Shown in pieces: positions 23,627 to 36,005 of a stretch of 64,000 bases of DNA. How positions within the stretch are numbered: the first letter of the stretch is position 1; each line of letters begins with the position of its first letter. Location: contig JAINUG010000054.1 of assembly GCA_029706075.1 (NCBI GenBank), positions 4,333,074 through 4,397,073 on the forward strand. The letters run 5' to 3'. The position numbers and the translations under genes were made by a program. Source of the stretch: Aldrovandia affinis. Its lineage: Eukaryota > Chordata > Actinopteri > Notacanthiformes > Halosauridae. The notes beneath the pieces are model-generated. The model was not told where the DNA came from. It saw nothing but the letters and a program-made list of their open reading frames with translations, and made no database searches.

Positions 23627-25050
23627 GGTCTACCCAGTCTCTGTCTTTACTTTACCTTCAATTGTACTAAGCCATGTGTACCTATTGGGTGTCCCGAGGA
23701 GCCACAACAGCTGTTCAAACATTAAACAACTTGATAGACAGGGGAGCCAGACTGGTAATTTATCTTGGAACAAAATAATGCTTTTGTACAGATGTATCAT
23801 ATATCATGTATTAATTATAATCGTTTCATAAAAAAAGGTCAAAGGTTAAAAGAGGGATTGTGTTGCCATCAAACATTGCAGTCAAAACCTTTCCCAGATA
23901 AAATTATCCTGATGTGAAATGTATTAGTAAAATGCAATCATTTTCTAACCCATCTTTACTTAATTTTAAATTCACTGTCCAAATATTAAACCACTGAAAA
24001 GAGGCACCAAAATGCTTTTGGCTGAACAACATGGCCAAGCGCATTTAAAACCCCATCCATTCACCGACAGGCCATTTGCTTTGTACTGTAAGTGCTGTTG
24101 CAAATCTTCTGCCAACAAACGAATCCAAACAAGTTATCAATCAGCGCTGTTAGGCTTGTATTTAATTAGACATTGGCACCAAATGACTGGGGAACTAATC
24201 AATTTTATTTAAGGGTTTTGTACACTGAATTGCATCTGCTGCAGACTCAGAGAGATCCTTTTTAACAGTAGATTACTGTCAGTTCACCTTCTTCTGCTCT
24301 TCCGTTTTCACATACCATGGGAACATACCACACATACCGTCAGCACTTTCACGAGATGTGTTACGCGATCGACCTCATTTACATTGTGTTGCTGGAGTCA
24401 CGCCCAACTCCGATAACCAAAAAAGTGGTCCAGAACACACAAATTAAATGTCTTTTTTTTTTTGTCGTGGTTTATTTAGCAATCACCTCCATATGTTTCA
24501 ATCAGAATTTGAAGATGTACCGATTTGTTTGTCTTCTTAAGCATTTGCATTCCAAATGCTGTCGTGGAGGGTTTTGAATTCCACAAATGCTGCACAAAAG
24601 AGCAAATGAGTTCTGCATCAGGGGCAGAGAACCTCTCGTTACGCAAAGACAAAGATCAACTCTCCTTCAAGGCAACCTTTATCCAAGGTCGGTTCGTTCA
24701 GTCATGGGTGCATTCTTTATCGAGGATTATTTCTCTATGCTCCAAGGCCTAGATGTTATCACCGTGCACGTGTTGACAACGCTGTGCATTAATGCCACAA
24801 ATACAAGTTTACCTGAGAAGAGAAACCTGTGATGAAGTGGCACATTGATGGACATTTAGAAGGGAACACAGAAATGACGATCACTCTGGGTGATGGGACA
24901 AGGCGAACATGGAGGCCAATGAACCATTCTGGGATACCATACAGAGAAGTCGGATGGGTGGAGTACAGCACTTACAACTCAATTAAATTTCACTTTATTA
25001 TCCCTAATGGGAAACGCATTTGGTCTGTATGTCATAAAAATAATATAATA

Positions 25051-25196
25051 TATGCCATTTAGCAGACGCTTTTATCCAAAGCGACTTACAGTAAGTAGTG
25101 AATGCATCCAGTATATGTGGTCCCAGTGGGGATTGAACCCACAACCTAAGCGTTGCCAACGCCAAGCTCTACCTACTGAGCCACACAGAACCACAA
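25051..25196 (-). mobile_element. short tRNA-derived SINE, family C
   Basis: Read on the minus strand: TGTGGCTCAGTAGGTAGAGC (tRNA A-box region), GTGGGTTCAATCCCCAC (B box), a short body, then GTAAGTCGCTTTGGATAAAA and GCGTCTGCTAAATGGC, the same stem-loop tail type as family A. It is complete at about 146 bp. It is adjacent to a short sequence at 24985-25020 resembling a common fish retroelement 3' end (TTTATTATCCCTAATGGGAA). Confidence 0.85.
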
Positions 25197-26689
25197 AAGA
25201 ATAAGAAAAGAAGAAAAGAAAAACCACAAACATATTCAAAACGAACACATGCTCCATAGCCTAAGATGACAAACAATTTTAAAATAAAAAGGCAACATTT
25301 GCATATTGACAAAACTGGTGGAATGTGTCAAAAATACATTTTAACTAATGTTTTTCTCATTGAATGACCCTTCCTACTTGCAAAGGGAAAATGTCCAATT
25401 ACATGCATTTTAAACACTGGTTGACCAAGAGAGTGGTTCCTGTTCTCTCCAAAAACCCTAAATAAATAATAAGGCATCTTTTGAAAAACAGAGAGGTCCC
25501 AAAACAAGGTATTCTCTGGGACACGGAGGAAGTGGAAGGTTGGATAAAGGTCCATAGTTGTTCTCAAGATATGGGCTCACAAAACAGGTGCCGTCAGATC
25601 ACTCTAGTTGTTTACATTCCCTTGTAGATTAATGGATTTCGATTTCCTTTTGCGGTCTGTTCTTTATCTACAGCATCCGTCCCTATGGCCCATTTATGTA
25701 TAGTGACAGTAAATCCTCTGTGGCCATTAATGACATTTAACATATGTAGAAATGCCAGATACATGACACACATTTTAACACTGTTGTACATTAGCCAATG
25801 AAAAACAACAATCTGCCTTGTGATACACATGTTGGGGAGAGGACAATATGCACAATGATAGAAGCTGGAAGATCAGAATACTGTGGGACACATTCATACA
25901 TTGAAAAGTGCATGCTTTACTTACCATTTACTGCTATTCAAAGCACTGTAATAAACACTCAATTTCCCACATTATGCAACACCATTAGCCAAATGTGGAA
26001 AGGGTAGGGTCTATAAAATATATTTCTCAATTATTATGTAAGAGAAATAATTAATCTAGGCTAGAAGAAAGCAGTTGAGGGTTCAAAGACAACAATCATC
26101 CCACACCAAGAGATACAGGAAAGGACAAGCGAGGTATAAATAGCGTCATACTACTGAAGGGAAGACAAAACAAACGATTAAGCAATCAGATAGAGGTTTT
26201 TGGAGAATCAGCTGCCCCCTTTCCAAATTGCCCATGGAACGCAAACAAAAAGTTAGATTCCTCACGAAACAGTAAGGTATGTCAAACCTGTACAGTACTG
26301 GTTGGGCTTCTACCAACACTAATGGGAAAACCAAGTGCTCCTCTACAATAGATTATCTGATTTAACACACAGAAAGTCGTAATGATTTTACAGATAACAC
26401 ATTCACAATACAAAGAGGCTATCAAACGCAACACAATTATCAGCATAATTAATAATTGAGAGTTCATCAATATGCAACCATTTAATTAGGTAGCATGGTG
26501 GGTGGATCGTGGTGAGGATGATGTTGAAACTGGTCTATGTCCCAGGTGGTGGCACAACTGGTTCTCTTCTAATTGAGATTGCTTCCCAAAATTACGCCAC
26601 ACGTGTTTTTGAAACGTACTTTAATGGTGAAAGAATATCAGGTTGACTGGCATCGACCTTGCTCCTCGCTTCAATAATTACAAACAGAT

Positions 26690-27131
26690 CTGGCGCGAGC
26701 ACCCTCCCACTTATGAATAATTCAGCCACTTCCTACCGCGCGCGGCTCCACGGCTCAGCAGGACAACGGCTACACCGAAGCGTCCTCGCGCCGCGCTGCT
26801 GCTGCTGCTGTGTCGCTCTGGCAGATCGCGTGGCTTTGCTATGAATCGATCCCCAGCACTGTGCTCTCGCCGACGCCTTGGGGCTGTACTTACGACACAC
26901 GAGCCGCGGAGCAATCCTTACCTTTGACCGACTCTTTAATATCTTCGGTTTTAACCTGTATAGGACGCTGGGTTGAAGTAATAAAGACCGACCGAGAGAC
27001 CGAGAGAGCGAGCGCGAGTACTTATCTGCTGCGCTTGAGTGGCTCAACGCAGCGTTCAAGTCGTGCTGTGCCGGGGAGGGCAACCGCTGTTGCGTTTGTT
27101 AACCGAACAAGGAAGGGGGAGGAAGCGTAAG
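26690..27131 (+). promoter_or_regulatory. CpG-rich promoter and putative untranslated first exon
   Basis: CpG is dense here (ACCGCGCGCGGC, CTCGCGCCGCGCTG, GAGAGCGAGCGCGAG) against an AT-rich, CpG-poor surround. An ETS-like CACTTCCT sits at about 26728. A good plus-strand donor, AAG followed by GTAGGT, occurs at 27131/27132, so an untranslated exon ending at 27131 is likely. I see no convincing coding frame before it. On the minus strand GTAAGT and GTAAGG donors also occur (about 26889 and 26928), so a divergent transcript is possible. The gene is not recognised. Confidence 0.5.
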
Positions 27132-28454
27132 GTAGGTCCTTAGCCATCTATTATTTCGATAGCTTGTGGATATTTTGCATTTGTCTCAAGGTAATGGACT
27201 GCCGGTGAACTGCTTCAATTTTACAACTACGCTGTGGCGTTGGAGCTACCCAGCGAGCTGCATTCTTTGTCTCGTCGTTGTGCATTGAAGCCGCGTCGAA
27301 GTGCATAACATCAATTGAATTAGCTAGCGAGTGTGCTAAGTATCTCAGGCTGAACAGACAGGTTGTCATTCTTTAGCTAGCTGGCTGGCTGGTTGTAGTT
27401 ATGGTCTCCTGGGTTTACGAACATGTTACGCAAATGCCTATTGACCCGCATTGAAAATCATACAACTAGCTACTGTAGTATTGCCGAATGCACATGTAAG
27501 CAATATTTAAATAAGGTTTATAGCTAGCTACTAATCGAACTAGCTAGTAGTAAGAGATCTAGCTGGCTAACTGACTGTTACATTAGTTAACGACTGCTTT
27601 ACTATGGCGAACTGTTCGCTAGCTATCTCGTTTCCTGGGTGTTCTTCTAGCTAGCTAAATTCGATATTTTGCTGGCTATGTTATATTGCTTTCCTAGCAT
27701 CCGCTGCAGCTGTAGCAATAATGTAATCGACTAGCTAACTGGCTCACGTTTGCGCCTATCTGTTTTCAATGCATGTTACTGTGATGGTTCGTCCAGGGGC
27801 GAGAACCTACAGTTCAGACATGATAGCTGGATAATTCATTGCTAATAAACTAATTAATTGAACTATGAAGCCAACCAAATACATTGAGATGGCTACCCCA
27901 TTGGTTTGTATAAGCAGTTTATTTTAGTTTTGGACCAACGTAACGTCACACATAGCAATTCTAACAATCCACAATTTTTGCAGTTCAGAAAGGCATTTCA
28001 TTTTCACACTAGCAATATATTCGCTGATTTTGTATAAAATCACGTTGGCAAGCTAGAAATGTGGCAAGCTGGACACACACGAGTATGGAATCTTTTAACA
28101 CATTTTATACAATCTGTAGGCTATATTTTGGTTTGTTTGATTGGTATTCGTTCCTTAACCGCCCAGCACTACAACAGTGATATATATATATATTTAAAGT
28201 GAATACCTAACGTGGAGTGTAAAATGTAACGACAAGCCCCGTGCATTGTGCACCAGGTGATAGCGGTGTCGTTAGGTGAGGTCCAAAGGGATGCGTCACC
28301 GCACTGCTGATAGAAGAATAATGAAGCTCAGCGTAATTCACCCGCCTCTGCCGTCATCATAACCAGATTAAGCTCCTTGTTCGAACCGAAACCCGTTCTC
28401 CTTCACTTGCGTAACTGAAGCTCGTTGCCACAAATTACACTCACCGCGAACTGG

Positions 28455-28494
28455 CACGTGGGTCATTGGCACGTGCGCGCCTTTTGTGACGTTT
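28455..28494. promoter_or_regulatory. paired E-boxes with adjacent CRE half site
   Basis: TGGCACGTG occurs twice in direct orientation (CACGTG at 28455-28460 and 28470-28475), followed by GTGACGTTTT (28486-28495), a CRE half site. The position is 1.3 kb inside the presumed intron from the CpG-rich block. Confidence 0.35.
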
Positions 28495-29089
28495 TATGAC
28501 ATTTTATTCCCAGATCGAGTCAAAGCTAGTTAACGGGAACCGACCGAAGGGTCTGTGCTTCAAGAAGGGTTGGAATATTTCGTTCAATTTAAGCTTAAAC
28601 GGTAGAGAGCTCCCCTCCCCGTTCATTTGTTTGAATTGTTTTTAATGACAATGCAATAGGACGCACCTGACTACCTGCTGAAAGGTAGAGTTGAGGACTT
28701 GACAACACTTTCATTTAACTAGGACTAGGATGTTGGATTGCCAGTACGTAGTAGTCTGACGTTAACAACATGTGACAGTCAAATCATTGTTTTTTTTTTT
28801 AGTCATGGCATTTTGATTATTTTGTTATTGTGCCTGTCAATCCAAATGTTTTGTTTAGAGCTTTAAAACAAAAGAATGTTTGTTTGTTTTTTATCTCGGA
28901 GAAGTGGTTCTTTGGGTTCTTTTGTTTGGATTGTGTTGGTAATACAAGCCCAACGAAATCATGAAAACAAGAAAACAAAACCAAGCGACCAGAAGGATGA
29001 GCGATCTATGAACTGCAACTTTTGTGTGTGTGTTTTTTAGCAGCATCTGGGGGGAAAGGGGATTTGGGGGTGGATGTGTGGTCTGAGTT

Positions 29090-29205
29090 GTGTTCCCTTG
29101 AACAGGGCACATTGCTGAAATGGCTCCAGATGTTTGAGCTGAAGGAGTGAGACACAAAGTCATTCATCCTGGATTAGGGTGTCTGCTAGGGAAATAATGT
29201 AATCG
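29090..29205 (+). mobile_element. decayed SINE remnant
   Basis: TTCCCTTGAACAGGGCAC resembles the CCCTTGAGCAAGGTAC block of family A, and CCTGGATTAGGGTGTCTGCT, then AATGTAATC, resembles the stem-loop tail. The order and spacing are right, but the identity is low. Confidence 0.4.
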
Positions 29206-30586
29206 TAATTAAGCTTGCCCAATTGATTTACAGGCTGGCTGGACTGGAGGCATCCTTTTGATGAATAAGCCTTCGGGGTCTTTCCAAATTATTCTGCGGA
29301 TGCCAATGTGTCCATTGGAGGGATTTCAATGTTTTTCTGCGGGCCTTCCATTTTTTAAAGGAACAGGATGATCTGGCAATGGGCAGGATGTGGACACCAA
29401 AGCTCATAACTGTTGCCCCCTGCCGTTGCAATTGAAGTTATGTAAATTAAGTTTGCAAATCAAGTCTTTAGGGCCAGCTAGTTCTGAAACCTCCACCTTA
29501 GAACCACCTGGTTTCAACCCATATCGGACTCTTGTATCTCATATTGGGAGCTGTGTTCCCAGGTCTTCCCCTGGTGTTGAAGAGTTAATGAAAATGAGAC
29601 TTTTACCCCCCCCAAAAAAAAAGTAGCCTCTTACCATTTTAGGTGTCTGCCCTTCGCCAGGTTTAAAATCTGAGGCACCATTACCCATTATGAGGTCAGG
29701 AGGGGGGGGGGAGGGGAATTGATCACCACAGAAAAGCCAGAGCATGTGTTACTGTAGCTTGTGGAGCGTTTACATCTCTTTGGATAGCGATCTGCACCTC
29801 CTCGTGAGGAGAGAGAGCTCTTTGCACATTGTTTTTAGTCTCTGGCTAAACCATGGTGATATGCAGCGTTTCTGGTCTACCTGTGGCATCAGGCAGAGAG
29901 CCTCGCAGCAGGTGTGCTCAGCGGAACTCCGGGCCTGCTTCCTTTTATGTCACAATGAGCCTGGCTGTTGCACGGTAACGATAAGCCTGGCTCTCTCTCT
30001 CCCTCCCTCCCTCTCTCTTTGTCTCTCTCTCTCTCTCTCTCGGCGTACCCCCTGGGCTTGTGGTGCGCTAATGTTGAGGAGGAGGGCTTAATTTAAGCCT
30101 GGCCATTGAAGTTTTGGGTCATCCATGTCAGATGGACTCGTCGTTTTCACTTCTCGGCGCACGTGCCGAGCAGCGGCAAATGGCGGCCGCGCTCACGAGG
30201 TTCTCCCGTTTTGAAAATCCCACGCCCCACCTTCCTGTGGTTTAGGAAAATCTGCCGCTGTTGTGTATTCTGCGGGGCAATTAAATCTAATACCCATGGG
30301 TAAAGCTGTAGTAACACGGTCTCTCTCTCTCTCTCTCATTCTCACATTCTCCATGGAATCCTTGAATTATGGCGTAGGAAGTGCACGTTCTCTCCAAAAC
30401 GGACGGTTGAGAAAAGGACATTTGGCCGCATGTCCTCCCCCAGCCCTCTTACATCTGCATTCTTTCTTTAAGGGTTGCCCCTGGCATTGCCCCTTCTTCT
30501 CCTCCTCCCACCCCGTCACGTTGCCTAGTAAAAGTGTTTTCTCTCGAAACAGGAGCAAGGAGAGGGGGGCGGGGTTTGGTGAAGTC

Positions 30587-30631
30587 GGTGTGATGCCTTG
30601 TGTTGCTATGGCGAACGCAAGGCATCACACC
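30587..30631. repeat. perfect 14-bp hairpin, extendable to 18 bp
   Basis: GGTGTGATGCCTTG (30587-30600) is exactly complementary to CAAGGCATCACACC (30618-30631). The stem extends inward by one T-G wobble and three Watson-Crick pairs, leaving a 9-nt loop GCTATGGCG. No related sequence is seen elsewhere in the window. Confidence 0.75.
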
Positions 30632-30886
30632 CTCGGACCCCCGTGAAGTTTGGAGAAGCTAACCGCCGCCAGCGTCAGTCCCAGCATGCTTATGCGGCGC
30701 TAGTGATTTTTCATCAACAGTCAAGGATCACGCCAAATACTGACTAAAAGCTACGATTTATCGGAGTAAGAGGTATCAGAGTGAGAATATACTCTCAATA
30801 GTCTCTGACTGGGAATTATATTTTCAAATTTTTTTAATGATTGAAAACTGAAATAACAGGAATTTCTAGAGTCCTAGCCTCGCCAC

Positions 30887-31130
30887 CAGGGGCGGCAATT
30901 GGCTGTCTGCCCCAGGGAGGGGGCATAAGAGTGGCCCTGTAGTACTGGGTTACGGTCGACACTTGGCGAGTGCCGTCTCGGAAGAGGCGTCAGGTCGCCT
31001 TCATCACTACCGGTCGCAGGGCTATGGCAGCGAACTCACATTACTGGGGGGGTTGACTTAAAATAGCGGGCCTAATTGGCTACCAAATTGGGAGAAAATG
31101 GGATAAAAATCTGAAACAAAAATTTAAAAA
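30887..31130 (+). mobile_element. SINE family B, 5'-truncated
   Basis: It carries GCAATTGGCTGTCTGCCCCA, CTGTAGTACTGGGTTACGG, then GGGTTGACTTAAAATAGCGG and the tail GGCTACCAAATTGGGAGAAA. It is closer to the 62801 and 32578 copies than to the 41-kb copy. The tRNA-like head is missing. Confidence 0.8.
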
Positions 31131-31828
31131 ATTGTGTAGCATTGCCTTATGAGTTGAGTAGTGAGTTCTGTTCTGCTCGTACTTTGATGTTGATAGAAGT
31201 CTGATGAATTTGTGATTATTATTGTATTTTTGGCGTTTGGTATATATTCTCATCCATAGCAGTTTGCAGGATTGTCATAGAATGATAGATATGATAAGAG
31301 CTGCAAGAACAAAGGCGTAGGAGCACACCAGTACTCTGAGTAACACGGAGAAACACGGTAAAGCGAGAAGCTAAACGGTGGCAATGGGCATCAAATCACA
31401 AACGAGCACATACTTCATTTCTTTTCACAGGAAAAACCTTTTCTAATGGCACAGTGAACAATGTTTCAGAATAACAGAACAATAAGCAATCGTACGAGGA
31501 ATAATTTACATCGCGCCACCATTCTCAGCGTATAGCCTAGTGATTTTTCCGTGAGACATTTGACAAATTGTGGAAGATCAGCAGCGACTGTGAGAAAAGG
31601 GGAAATTACGCTGACTGCATTTTAGTTACAGGGACTTTTCAAAATGCCTTTTTTTGTGCACTCGCGAAGGGAAAAACGGCCAAAACGTAAACACAGAAAA
31701 CCGCAGATAAACATTAATTATGTGGCTCAATACAGCACGGCACCGCTCAAAGCCAGCGCTTTGGCTCTGCACTAAGTCAACTGGCACTGTGGTGACTCTG
31801 TCAGAATCGCATCTAAACACACACGCGT

Positions 31829-31829
<1 letters not shown>

Positions 31830-31914
<85 letters not shown>
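31830..31914. repeat. (CA)n microsatellite
   Basis: About 42 uninterrupted CA units, preceded by CACACGCGTG. The open frames here encode only His-Thr repeats and are not genes. Confidence 0.98.
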
Positions 31915-31918
<4 letters not shown>

Positions 31919-32577
31919 AGCACTACACGTACGGTTCCTCAGGATTCAAGGACGTCCATTTCCCGTCCTGTTGGGAGGCTTCCTCTGTTGCCATGGCAGC
32001 GGCGGTTTATTCTGAGTCTGATGGATCTCGGACGTCTCTCCTTGAAGTGAAATCAAGTCCTCGGTCAACACCCCAAAAGCCGAGAGTTATTTATTTGCCT
32101 TATTTATGAATCCCTCCGTTGCTTATTTACGAGTCCCGCCGTGCCGTCCGTGGCGTGCTGGATTCTAATCTTAAAAAAAAAAAAAAAAAAAAAAGAAAAA
32201 AGAATTCCACCCAGCCTTCAAAGAAGCGCTGGTCCTGATTGGAGAGTGGTCGCCTACTTTTCCACCGTGTGCCTCCACAGCTCCAGCCGTCCGGCGCTCA
32301 TTGTTCTCTCTCAGTTCTTATCTCTGCCCACAGGGAGTGAACATGTCCGATTTATTAGATTTCTTTTTTCTTTTCCACTGTTCCCCCCAGGAGCAATGCA
32401 GCTGGGCCTACAGACCGAACCAGTGGCTGCAGGAAGGGAGTGGTGTGGTAGTGATGGAACACAGTAGAAAAGGAGGAGGTTGCGATGGGTGGGGATGTGA
32501 TGGTTTGTGGGGTGGGGGGGAGTGATTTATAAAACAAAATAATAATCTTAATTTAAATTTAAATTGACTGTTTTCTG

Positions 32578-32896
32578 ATATTTTCTCCCAATTTAGTAGC
32601 CAATTACACCCTCTCTTTTTAAAAAATTCATGTCAGTCACCCCCCCTTTGTATTGTGAGTTCGCTGCCGTAGCCCTGAGACCAAGCGATGTGCCGCCTCC
32701 TCCGAATCGGCAATCGCAGAGCTGTCTAATGTTTTTCCGGTACATCGGAGCCACTCCAAAACGCTAGCGAAGTCATGAGGGCTTTCCTCCCCCCTCCCTG
32801 GGGCAGACGGCCAATCGGCAGACGGCCACTCCCGGCCAGAGCCCCCCGGCCGCAGCGGCCAGCGTCGGACGTAACCAGTAGACCACCGGGAGGCCT
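32578..32896 (-). mobile_element. SINE family B copy
   Basis: Plus-strand landmarks in reverse order: TTTCTCCCAATTTAGTAGCC (tail), TTGTATTGTGAGTTCGCTGC, CCCCTCCCTGGGGCAGACGG, ACTCCCGGCCAGAG. The same blocks occur at 62801-63120. The head on the minus strand (GGTGGTCTACTGGTTACG) is tRNA-like but weak. Confidence 0.8.
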
Positions 32897-34443
32897 TTAT
32901 TTTTACAAACATTCCTATAGGCAAGCTTTAATGGCTCACTGATGCCATCCGACCAGTTCCAACCCATTCATGGTCAGGTGGTGAGGATCTAATGGATTCC
33001 AAATGGATTCCCCTCTCGTCTCAGGGACCGCATGAGAACGCACCCACGCCAACGATCGGATTGGCCCTGTGTAGTCCGTCTCGCGTTTGTGCGGGTTGAA
33101 GCTCCGGTTGCAAACCATAACTGTCAGTCACCCCCCACCCCCAAATCTAAAAGCGTCTCGTTCAGTGAGTCTCAGCCACTTGCGGCAGTGCTTTGTGAAT
33201 GTTATCAACACTGAACGTTCCCTGGGGGGGATGAAAGTGTTTTTCTCACTAGGATGTTTTGTTCCCTTTTTTTCCCCCGAACGGTAATGGAGATTTTGCT
33301 CTTTATTCCTCCCTAATCAGGAGCGGCAAGCTGGAAGCCATAAAGGCTTTTGCTAGAGAATGGGGGGGGTTTATGTGCTGGCATCAGGGGAAGAAAATCA
33401 AAAGGTATTTTTTATTTTTTTCTATTTTCTTTTTCTTGCACACAGCAATTCCATCCAAATGAAAATGCATATAACCAAAAAAACACAGAGGGGACTGTAA
33501 ATCAGAACGCTGCTGTGGTAAGCAAAAGAAAGGGTGATGCAATCAAAGTTTTATCCTCCATTTTTCACCGGACCGCGCGATTTCGCCGCTTCGTGGGCCT
33601 AGCATTGGCTCAGCGGTTATCGTTGAGCGATGGACGTGGATGTACGTCGCTGGAAGCGCTCACAAGCTCATTACGGTGAATTCAACATTAGGGGTAGAAT
33701 GACACGGAGTCGCACTGCAAATCTGGGAAAGAGTGCAAACCGGCCTGTCCTAAGACGTGGGATGTCCGTTTCCTCCCGGAAACAGTGGCTGTTTCCTCCC
33801 TCCATCCTGTCAGTTCAGTAGAACGTGGTGGGATCTCCATACAGTTTTTGGTCTTGACCTCAAAGGGCATCTAGGGCGTACTCTCTGAAAAATGTCCAGT
33901 ACTTGAATGCACAGTTTTTTTTATCGGTTGACATGATCTTGAAAATGAGTCGAATTTAGTTGTATCGAATTTCGAACTAAGTCACTTAGTGTTTTACGAT
34001 GAACTCAAAGGCAAGGTGTTTAATCATATGTAGGAATATAAAAAATTAGTACCAAATAAATGGCACTTTCAAGGTGAATGTTTGACTTTGTCCTGCTGAA
34101 CACTTTTCCCCTTGTTTTATTTTCTGTACATCCAGCCTTGTGTGTGAGGCTGTGGGCAGGGTGGGGCGGGGCCGGGGTCCTTTTTAATGCTGTCACCGAA
34201 GGGTCAAGGCCATCCTGTCTCTTTACCGAGATCCTTGATTTGATATTTGATGGCAACATGACCTTGTTTTGCCACCCCTCGTTTCAAGCTCCTGTGTTCA
34301 CTGCCGGGCTATCACAGGGGAGGTGCTGTGACCGACTGAGGTGGCCAAGATCCTAATTAGGGACTATACGTCAATAGAAAGGCTTCATCCGTGCCAATGC
34401 GGTTTAGACTGTATGATGAAATAAGAATGGACGCTCACAATCT

Positions 34444-34503
34444 CATTCTTAAAAAGAATGATCCCGTGGGTGCCCGGGGCCCGAGCACCCACACACCCAC
34501 GGG
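34444..34503. repeat. two adjacent hairpins
   Basis: The first is CATTCTT-AAA-AAGAATG (34444-34460). It is followed within a few bases by CCCGTGGGTG (34463-34472), which pairs exactly with CACCCACGGG (34493-34502) around a GC-rich loop containing CCCGGGGCCC. A third copy of the arm, GCACCCACGGGC, lies 50 bp downstream at about 34551. Confidence 0.7.
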
Positions 34504-35502
34504 GAAAATTCTGCACGGAGCCAAATTTCATTGATTTTAGCAAAAAAACGGCACCCACGGGCAGAAACATAAATCGGCGCCTATGGCGTCGGTATTTCTG
34601 TGTACATGCGATTCAGGTGCAGTTTTCTTCACTCTGTCAAGATCCATGTGATGACTTTTAGCTCTCCTCTACCCCCCCGCCAAGTGAGCACTCACGTCGC
34701 TGTTGTTGCTGCCAAGAACGTCGCCACAAAAACGGCGGCAAAGAACTGATGTTTATTCGATGCCACTTTCCGTTTTGACGGCAAGCAAGCACGCATAAGC
34801 AGGCGAGGGGAGGTGAGAACGGCATGAACGGCACGAAAGCAGCAGGAGAGAACGGCATGAAAAAAACATGAGGAAAGTCAAGAGTGCCCCTCGAAAGTAA
34901 AGCAAATGAAAAGTATTCGTTTTATTTTTGTAAAATAGCCTCTGGCTGGAATGCTGCATTCCTAGTTCTGCAAAATGGAGCCCGCGCTCGGTGCAGAGCC
35001 TCGTCGATACCCGTTTCACGTTGGCCTCTCTCCCAGGCCAACCAGTTATACGGGTGGCTGTGATATTCACCTTAACGCATCTATGAATGAATGAATTCCA
35101 TTTGAATGTGTGGTGTCTTTGTTTGACCCAAATGTATGTCAAAGGACACATTTGTAACATGGTTGTTGCAAACTGAAGGCAAGCAACGAACACAACCGTC
35201 TACATGAAAATGCATGTGCCGCTAACCAAGAACGGGGTTTTCACTTTCAAATGTTGGAACTTTGCCTGGAAGGTATTGCCACTCTTAGTGGAAGGTTATG
35301 TACAAATGTTTAAACAGACAGAATTCAAACAGACAAACGATCAATCAAAGAAAAGACACAAGCAATTACATTTCAAGTTGGCCAATTGATCCACAATTAC
35401 ATTCCCTATGACTCATTAACAAGACGTCAAGCATTGAAGAAGAATTCACCTGGGTGTGGTCTGGGTGTTTTCCCACAATAACAAATGCATATCATGTACC
35501 TA

Positions 35503-36005
35503 GAGGGAACTGCCAAAATAAAGGAAACACTTGAGTAAACGAAGGGCTCCAATATGGTGTGGGGTGCATTTTCCTGCCATGGTTTAGGTCCACTCAACCA
35601 TTTAGAGGGCAAAGTAAACATCAATAAATACGAAGCCATTCTGAGTGATCACCTTCAGCATAAGGTGAAGCATTTCTAAGCTGATGGGAGTGGTATCTTC
35701 CAGGATGACAAATGGCCCCATCCATAGGGCACGAGTGGTCACTGAATGGTTTGATGAGCAATGTAAACCATATGACATGGCCGTCTCAGTCACCAGATCT
35801 CAACCCAATTGAATACTTATGAGAGAGAGGAGCGGAGTGTTTTTCACCACCATCGACAAAATGCTGGAATTTCTCACGGAAGAATGGCTTTGCTTCCCTC
35901 AATAGGGTTCCAGGCACCTATGGCCAGGCGCATTGAAGCTGTTGTGGTGGATCGTGGTGGCCGAATGGCCTATTAAGGCACTGTGTGTCGAGACACTTTA
36001 TCTTT
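35503..36005 (+). mobile_element. Tc1/mariner deletion derivative, decayed
   Basis: The left end follows TA (35501-35502) and reads GAGGGAACTGCCAAAATAAA, a mutated Tc1 terminal repeat. GTGTGGGGTGCATTTTCCTG and the following sequence match the C-terminal half of a Tc1 transposase gene, broken by stops. The right terminal repeat has been lost: the sequence runs GACACTTTATC and then diverges. It shares its internal junction with the copies at 17487 and 51037. Confidence 0.8.

Larger units (their letters stand above)
10131..26689. other. presumed intergenic region
   Basis: No exon is recognisable on either strand between wnk4 and the CpG-rich block at 26.7 kb. The region holds the repeats and sites listed separately. 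At 10523-10684 a 55-residue plus-strand frame and a longer minus-strand frame are both open in a GC-rich patch, without a recognised product. The remaining unlisted stretches (about 14.1-15.9, 20.6-23.4 and 23.6-25.0 kb) show nothing I can name. Confidence 0.5.

Noticed and set aside
25053..25196. tRNA gene
   Set aside because: The tRNA-like head is fused to the LINE-type stem-loop tail, so it is a SINE.
30587..30631. Canonical microRNA precursor
   Set aside because: The stem is only about 18 bp, shorter than usual precursors; kept as an unexplained hairpin.
31626..32015. Frames rich in Cys-Val or His-Thr
   Set aside because: They translate the (CA)n microsatellite.
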